A stretch of 33,465 bases of DNA from Candidatus Spechtbacteria bacterium RIFCSPLOWO2_12_FULL_38_22 (GTDB lineage Bacteria; Patescibacteriota; Minisyncoccia; Spechtbacterales; 2-12-FULL-38-22), in the NCBI GenBank assembly GCA_001820055.1, contig MHOK01000019.1:1-33465 (forward strand), read 5' to 3'. The translations under genes were made by a program, and so were the position numbers. Positions 29,483 to 33,465 of the stretch are shown piece by piece. The notes beneath the pieces are model-generated. The model was given only the letters and a program-made list of their open reading frames with translations, did no database searches and was not told the DNA's origin. Position 1 is the first letter of the stretch. The number at the start of each line of letters is the position of its first letter.

Positions 29483-29550
29483 CATATTATTTAATCCCTG
29501 CATGTGCTGGTCTCTCCCCCCCAATATCTATTCCCAATATCTATTATTTA

Positions 29551-29624
29551 TCTACTGCTTAGAACGAGAGGGTGTGGGCTTGTATTTTATTACTTTGTGC
29601 CTCCCTCTCCTTCCAAACAGTAGA
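29551..29624. repeat. Structured hairpin 2 of the 29 kb RNA locus
   Basis: TCTACTG/CAGTAGA outer stem, an imperfect middle, and GAGAGGG/CCCTCTC with GGC/GCC at the top. Related to hairpins 1 and 3 by the AGAACGAGAGGG block. Confidence 0.65.
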
Positions 29625-29628
29625 TTGT

Positions 29629-29704
29629 GTGAAAAACTAGAAACGGGAGGGCTATAGGGCTAGTTTATAACTTTTTCCCTGCCCTCTCCTTTCTAGTCTT
29701 TCAC
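29629..29704. repeat. Structured hairpin 3 of the 29 kb RNA locus
   Basis: GTGAAA/TTTCAC, CTAGAAA/TTTCTAG and GGAGGGC/GCCCTCT stacked with small internal loops. It starts five bases after hairpin 2. Confidence 0.7.
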
Positions 29705-29732
29705 TGGAATCTATAATTCAACTGGCTCCCCT

Positions 29733-29774
29733 TAAACAAAAACTCTCTTATGCGCAGAAGAGAGTTTTTGTTTA
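29733..29774. terminator. Strong terminator at the edge of the 29 kb RNA locus
   Basis: Perfect 17-bp stem TAAACAAAAACTCTCTT / AAGAGAGTTTTTGTTTA, 8-base loop; T-rich 3' arm in both directions. It could end a plus-strand RNA from the locus. It could also end a minus-strand RNA of about 210 bases starting from the tandem promoters. Confidence 0.75.
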
Positions 29775-29951
29775 AAGTAATTGAGTAATTACTTTACGCC
29801 GCATATGTACGGCAACTCTCTCCCAAAAGTTTTTATTTATTCAATTTTTATAATGAACTGATATGAGGGCCCGGAAAGTCATTTTATATCTGAATTGTTT
29901 GTTACTAAGGGACCTCGTATCTATTCACTATCTACTGTATTCTGTAACTAT
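29775..29951. other. Non-coding stretch between terminator and tandem promoters
   Basis: No ORF. Read on the minus strand it would be the first part of the RNA made from the promoters at 29952-30051; small stems AGTAATT/AATTACTT and GCCG/CGGC are visible. Confidence 0.45.
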
Positions 29952-29980
29952 ATTATAGCATATTTACTAAAACTTGTCAA
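29952..29980 (-). promoter_or_regulatory. Perfect consensus sigma70 promoter, proximal
   Basis: On the minus strand TTGACA (29975-29980), exactly 17 bases, TATAAT (29952-29957). Predicted start near 29945. Confidence 0.88.
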
Positions 29981-30022
29981 TGGCTTTTACTGTTATTTTA
30001 AAAATCTTTACTGCACGGCTGT

Positions 30023-30051
30023 ATTATAGCATACTAACTAAAAGCTGTCAA
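30023..30051 (-). promoter_or_regulatory. Perfect consensus sigma70 promoter, distal (duplicate)
   Basis: On the minus strand TTGACA (30046-30051), 17 bases, TATAAT (30023-30028). Box and much of the spacer are repeated from the proximal promoter 71 bases away, so this is a duplicated promoter module. Confidence 0.88.
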
Positions 30052-30111
30052 TAGCCACTGTACTAAGCTCAACAAGTAAGTGCCGCACTTCTAATAAAAC
30101 AAAGAATATTA

Positions 30112-30200
30112 TAATTTATTTCGTCGTAAGCCTGCCTACCGCCTGCCTACGCACAACGTGCAGGTAGACAGGCAGGCGGGAACAAAGTGGTAGTGTGGAA
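30112..30200. repeat. GCCTGCC palindromic repeat with TTATTTCGTCGTAA border
   Basis: Starts AATTTATTTCGTCGTAAGCCTGCCT, identical over 25 bases to 30238-30262, and contains GCCTACC/GGTAGAC and GCCTGCC/GGCAGGC arms around GCACAACGTGC. The gap 30052-30226 contains this and nothing coding. Confidence 0.8.
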
Positions 30201-30226
30201 TAAAACGCACTGTTTGTTAAAAAAAA

Positions 30227-30321
30227 GAGTTTATATAATTTATTTCGTCGTAAGCCTGCCTGCGGTAGGCAGGCGGGAATGAGCGTAGCGAATGGCAGCG
30301 TGAAATAAATTATACAAACTC
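30227..30321 (-). terminator. uvrA terminator with a repeat in its loop
   Basis: A 20-base stem (30227-30246 with 30302-30321, one G-U pair on the minus strand) followed on the minus strand by CTTTTTTTT. The loop is a GCCTGCC/GGCAGGC palindromic element of about 55 bases, apparently inserted. Confidence 0.78.
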
Positions 30322-30365
30322 TTTTGTTAATCCGTCTCAACTCCAAGCATAATACTTTCTACTTT

Positions 30366-33206
30366 TTATTTTTTTATAAGCAATCGCTTTAGATATTTCC
30401 CAGTGTAACTTTCTTTTATTTTTGAAACCTGACGCGGTGTTCCGCTGGCCACAACATATCCCCCACCATTGCCTCCTTCTGGTCCTAAATCTATTATCCA
30501 ATCTGCGTTAAGCACGATGTCTAAGTTGTGTTCTATGATAAAAACCGAATTTCCTTGCGCCACTAAATCTTTTAAAACACTTAGTAACTTATTAATATCG
30601 TCGGAATGAAGGCCGGTTGTGGGTTCGTCTAAAATATATAAAGTACGCCCCGTAGCGCGACGGGAAAGTTCTGTCGCTAATTTTACTCGTTGCGCTTCTC
30701 CTCCAGACAATGAGGGAGCTTGCTGGCCTAATTCCATATAACCTAACCCCACTTGAACAAGCACTTCCAGCTTATCTTTAATCGGAGGAATGTTTTTAAA
30801 AAATTCGGCGGCTTCCTCAATCGTCATGTGAAGCACATCTGAAATATTTCTTCCTCTGTATTTTATTTCTAAAACCTCGCTATTGTAACGCTTCCCGCTA
30901 CATACGTCACACTCAACATAAATATCGGGCATAAAAAACATTTCTACCCTATTTACTCCCCCACCTCTGCATTTTGCGCAACGCCCTCCCTTAACATTAA
31001 AACTAAAACGACCCGCCTTCCATCCACGCGATTTTGCGTCTTGAGTTTGAGTAAATATGTCACGAACAGCAGAAAATATACCCGTATAAGTTGCAGGGTT
31101 GCTTCGAGGGGTGCGGCCAATGGGACTTTGGTCTACTAAAATTGTTTTATTTAAGTGGCTTAGTCCTTCTATTTTTTTATGCTCTCCCGGAATAGACTGA
31201 GCATTGTGATATTCGCGCACAAGCGCTTTGGCAAGAGTGTCATTTATAAGAGAACTTTTACCGGAACCGGAAACGCCTGTTATACAAACAAGTTTTCCCA
31301 GTGGAAATTTAACGTCTATATCTTTCAGGTTATTGTGTTTTGCACCTCTTATTATAAGATGCTTCTGATTGATAACGGTAGATTTATTTGCTTTAGCATT
31401 TATTGCTTTAGATTTGCTATTTGTAACCTTCCCATCTATTTTTTTTCTCCCATGTAAATAATCTCCAGTTAAGGTTCCACTTTTTTTAAGCTCCGCAGGT
31501 GTTCCCTTAAACAAAACCTTACCACCATGTTTACCAGCGCCCGGACCAATGTCTACGATATAGTCTGCAGCCTGTATCGTTAAAGGATCATGTTCAACTA
31601 CCAAAACACTGTTTCCTAAATCACGAAGTTCTTTCATAGTATCTACAAGCCGTTGTTGATCACGAGGATGAAGACCAATGGAGGGCTCATCTAAAATATA
31701 AAAAACTCCAGATAATTTAGAACCAAGCTGTGTCGCAAGGCGTATTCTTTGCGCCTCGCCACCACTTAATGTATTTGCTTGTCTCGCGAGTGTTAAATAT
31801 CCAAGCCCGACTTTTTGTAAAAATGATAATCTATTTTGAATTTCCTTTATAATTGGCCCCGCAATTTCCGATTTAGACTTATCCATTGTTTTGAATTCGT
31901 TAAAAAAACTATATGTATCGTCTATACTGCGTGTAACTATATCGTGGATAGTATCCTTGCTAAATAACTTTACCCCCAATGCCTCCGGTCTTAATCTTTT
32001 GCCCGCGCAACTGGGACAGTCTCGGATGTTCATATATTTTTCTATTTCACTGCGAGTAAAGTCGCTATCGGTTTCCTTGTAACGACGCTCTAAGTTGGGG
32101 ATTACTCCCTCAAGTTCATTGTCGCCGGTTAAAATAATTCCAACTTTTACGCGTGGTAAATCTTCAATCGGTTTATTCATGTCTATGTCGTACTTTTGGC
32201 TTAAGCGTTGCAATATCGCCCAATACCATCCTTGTCTTCCCACTCTGTGAGATGCAGTCATCCACGGTTTTATTGCGCCCTCTGCCAAAGTCAATTTTTT
32301 ATTTGGTATCACAAGTTCGGAATCCACTTCCATTTTTGTTCCAAGCCCGCTACAATCCGGGCATGCGCCATAAGGACTATTAAAGGAAAAAGTTCGGGGT
32401 TCAATTTCCGAAAGAGAAAAACCACAATTATGGCACGCAAATTTATCAGAAAATACGCGCTCACGATATTCTTCATCTTGGTTTATTTTATGTAAAACAA
32501 AAATAGTTCCCTTACCTATTTTTAAAGCTGTTTCCAAAGAATCCAATAAACGCACGCTATCCAAGTCCTTATCTATTAGTAATTTATCTATATAAACATC
32601 AACGGAGTGTTTTTTTTGTGGATCCAGTTCAGTTTCTAGCGCTTCGTCTAGAGTCATTAGGATTCCGTCAAGCCGTACGCGCAAAAATCCGCCGTTTTCT
32701 ACCTCTGATAAAACATTTCTATGTTCTCCCTTTTTTCCAGAAATTAAAGGCGCCAAAAAAACAACTTCTCCTTGTATGCGTTTTACATTTTCTAAAATAT
32801 CTTGAGCGCTGGAGCTTTCTATTTTTAAATCACAATCCGGACAATGCGGTTCTCCAGTGTGCGCGAATAAAAGCCGCAAATAATCGTAAACCTCTGTAAT
32901 TGTGCCCACAGTACTTCTTGGATTTTTTGATACACTTCTTTGGTCTATCGCGATTGCTGGAGAAATACCCTCTATCGCCTCGACGTCCGGTTTGTCCATC
33001 ATTCCCAAAAATTGCCGCGCGTAACTGCTTAAGCTTTCAACGTATCTGCGCTGACCTTCGGAATAAATAGTGTCAAAAACAAGTGAACTTTTGCCGGAAC
33101 CGGAAACACCAGTAAATACAACCAATTTATTTTTTGGAATACTTAAAGAAACATTTTTTAAATTATGAGTTTTCGCGCCCCTTATAATTAGATCTTGCTG
33201 TTTCAC
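30366..33206 (-). CDS. uvrA: Excinuclease ABC subunit A
   Basis: UvrA is the damage-recognition ATPase of nucleotide excision repair and works with UvrB. The 946-residue protein has two ABC modules: Walker A GVSGSGKSS near residues 33-41 and again GVSGSGKSSLIND in the second half, two LSGGEAQR signatures, DEPSIGLHP and DEPTTGLHS, and zinc-finger cysteines (CPDC near 122-125; CAKC ... CDVC in the second half). A GTG at 33206 is chosen as start: a TTGATT-17-TATAAT promoter places transcription near 33210, so an ATG at 33227 would be upstream of the transcript. Normal length. Confidence 0.95.
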   Translation of the reverse strand: MKQQDLIIRGAKTHNLKNVSLSIPKNKLVVFTGVSGSGKSSLVFDTIYSEGQRRYVESLSSYARQFLGMMDKPDVEAIEGISPAIAIDQRSVSKNPRSTVGTITEVYDYLRLLFAHTGEPHCPDCDLKIESSSAQDILENVKRIQGEVVFLAPLISGKKGEHRNVLSEVENGGFLRVRLDGILMTLDEALETELDPQKKHSVDVYIDKLLIDKDLDSVRLLDSLETALKIGKGTIFVLHKINQDEEYRERVFSDKFACHNCGFSLSEIEPRTFSFNSPYGACPDCSGLGTKMEVDSELVIPNKKLTLAEGAIKPWMTASHRVGRQGWYWAILQRLSQKYDIDMNKPIEDLPRVKVGIILTGDNELEGVIPNLERRYKETDSDFTRSEIEKYMNIRDCPSCAGKRLRPEALGVKLFSKDTIHDIVTRSIDDTYSFFNEFKTMDKSKSEIAGPIIKEIQNRLSFLQKVGLGYLTLARQANTLSGGEAQRIRLATQLGSKLSGVFYILDEPSIGLHPRDQQRLVDTMKELRDLGNSVLVVEHDPLTIQAADYIVDIGPGAGKHGGKVLFKGTPAELKKSGTLTGDYLHGRKKIDGKVTNSKSKAINAKANKSTVINQKHLIIRGAKHNNLKDIDVKFPLGKLVCITGVSGSGKSSLINDTLAKALVREYHNAQSIPGEHKKIEGLSHLNKTILVDQSPIGRTPRSNPATYTGIFSAVRDIFTQTQDAKSRGWKAGRFSFNVKGGRCAKCRGGGVNRVEMFFMPDIYVECDVCSGKRYNSEVLEIKYRGRNISDVLHMTIEEAAEFFKNIPPIKDKLEVLVQVGLGYMELGQQAPSLSGGEAQRVKLATELSRRATGRTLYILDEPTTGLHSDDINKLLSVLKDLVAQGNSVFIIEHNLDIVLNADWIIDLGPEGGNGGGYVVASGTPRQVSKIKESYTGKYLKRLLIKK

Positions 33207-33216
33207 GATAAAATTT

Positions 33217-33245
33217 ATTATACACACTTTTTAATACAAAATCAA
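33217..33245 (-). promoter_or_regulatory. Promoter of uvrA (leaderless GTG start)
   Basis: On the minus strand TTGATT (33240-33245) and TATAAT (33217-33222), 17-base spacer. Predicted start is about four bases before the GTG. Confidence 0.75.
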
Positions 33246-33263
33246 TTCTACTGTACACAATAT

Positions 33264-33290
33264 AAAAAAAGAGGCTTTGTGCCTCTTTTT
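33264..33290 (-). terminator. Terminator of the M16 peptidase gene
   Basis: AAAAAGAGGC / GCCTCTTTTT stem with a 5-base loop, followed by TT on the minus strand. Confidence 0.82.
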
Positions 33291-33351
33291 GTTTGAAACT
33301 CTCAAGCGCTATGTTAAAGCGTTTTAACCTCTTTATAAAATCGGTCAAAAA

Positions 33352-33465
33352 TTAAAATGTAATTGCTCTTTCTAATTTTTCTTCTTCCTGCGGTGTGTGC
33401 TGTCCCACGACAACAAGGTGCAAATTCGAATTAGTAAACATCTCCTGTGCCAATCGCTGTACATC
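33352..33465 (-). CDS. M16-family (insulinase-like) peptidase, C-terminal end
   Basis: Only the last 37 residues are in the window: DVQRLAQEMFTNSNLHLVVVG, then QHTPQEEEKLERAITF and stop. The pattern (A-x-x-x-F-x2-x-NLHLVVVG followed by an EE-containing helix) is the usual end of M16 zinc peptidases such as processing-peptidase-like proteins. The zinc-binding HxxEH lies outside the window, so catalytic competence cannot be judged. Confidence 0.7.
   Translation of the reverse strand, partial: DVQRLAQEMFTNSNLHLVVVGQHTPQEEEKLERAITF

Noticed and set aside
30116-30346. Minus-strand frame across the GCCTGCC repeats
   Set aside because: It consists mostly of repeat and terminator sequence and has no ribosome site.
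33207-33227. ATG start for uvrA at 33227
   Set aside because: The -10 box TATAAT lies at 33217-33222, between this ATG and the GTG at 33206, so the ATG would not be in the mRNA from this promoter.

Overview
The window looks like a chromosomal piece of a Candidate Phyla Radiation (Patescibacteria) bacterium, most likely of parcubacterial type. The reasons are: AT-rich DNA with short compact genes, transketolase split into two subunits, many unrecognised proteins among universal genes, several apparently leaderless mRNAs, tRNA genes without an encoded CCA end, and intergenic palindromic repeats built on GCCTGCC and on GTAAC/GTTAC words. The assignment is inference from gene content and style; no 16S rRNA gene is present.

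Layout. 1-2.1 kb (minus strand): the 5' part of rplJ with its L10 leader RNA and promoter, then mltG and a small HNH-like protein. 2.2-6.0 kb (minus): a divergent metallophosphoesterase-like protein and an IMP dehydrogenase-family enzyme. 6.0-9.3 kb: a DUF454 membrane protein (plus), a 58-residue unknown, rpmG (L33) and tRNAs Trp, Thr, Val, Tyr and Thr, plus a 475-residue protein that looks like a nuclease fold joined to a dsRNA-binding domain. 9.3-14.1 kb: tsf and rpsB (minus), a PQ-loop membrane protein, rpmE and prfA (plus), and a membrane-anchored LysM-like protein. 14.1-16.4 kb (minus): a secreted coiled-coil lytic transglycosylase and rplY (L25).

16.5-27.9 kb is a minus-strand central-carbon block. 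In transcription order it runs: a VIT-family transporter, gapA, an FAD-linked oxidase, rpiB, a coiled-coil protein, rpe, transketolase N and C subunits, a GC-rich orphan gene, a PfkB kinase, an unknown, and class II aldolase. Together rpiB, rpe and transketolase supply the non-oxidative pentose phosphate reactions, while aldolase and GAPDH carry lower glycolysis. 30.4-33.2 kb holds uvrA, and the window ends in the C-terminus of an M16 peptidase.

The most unusual part is 27.9-30.1 kb, with an echo at 12.0-12.3 kb. Two copies of a structured element of about 270 nt (11997-12273 and 29214-29482) keep three long helices whose sequences differ but whose pairing is preserved, around a conserved purine-rich core. 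I do not recognise it as a known RNA. The second copy sits among three related GC-rich hairpins. Next to it are two tandem promoters with perfect TTGACA-17-TATAAT sequences on the minus strand, and GC-rich ORFs of 40, 81 and 80 codons, two of them membrane proteins. Two 107-nt repeats there begin exactly on the stop codons of two of those ORFs and show compensatory changes in a hairpin. I regard this locus as the best candidate for an undescribed system.
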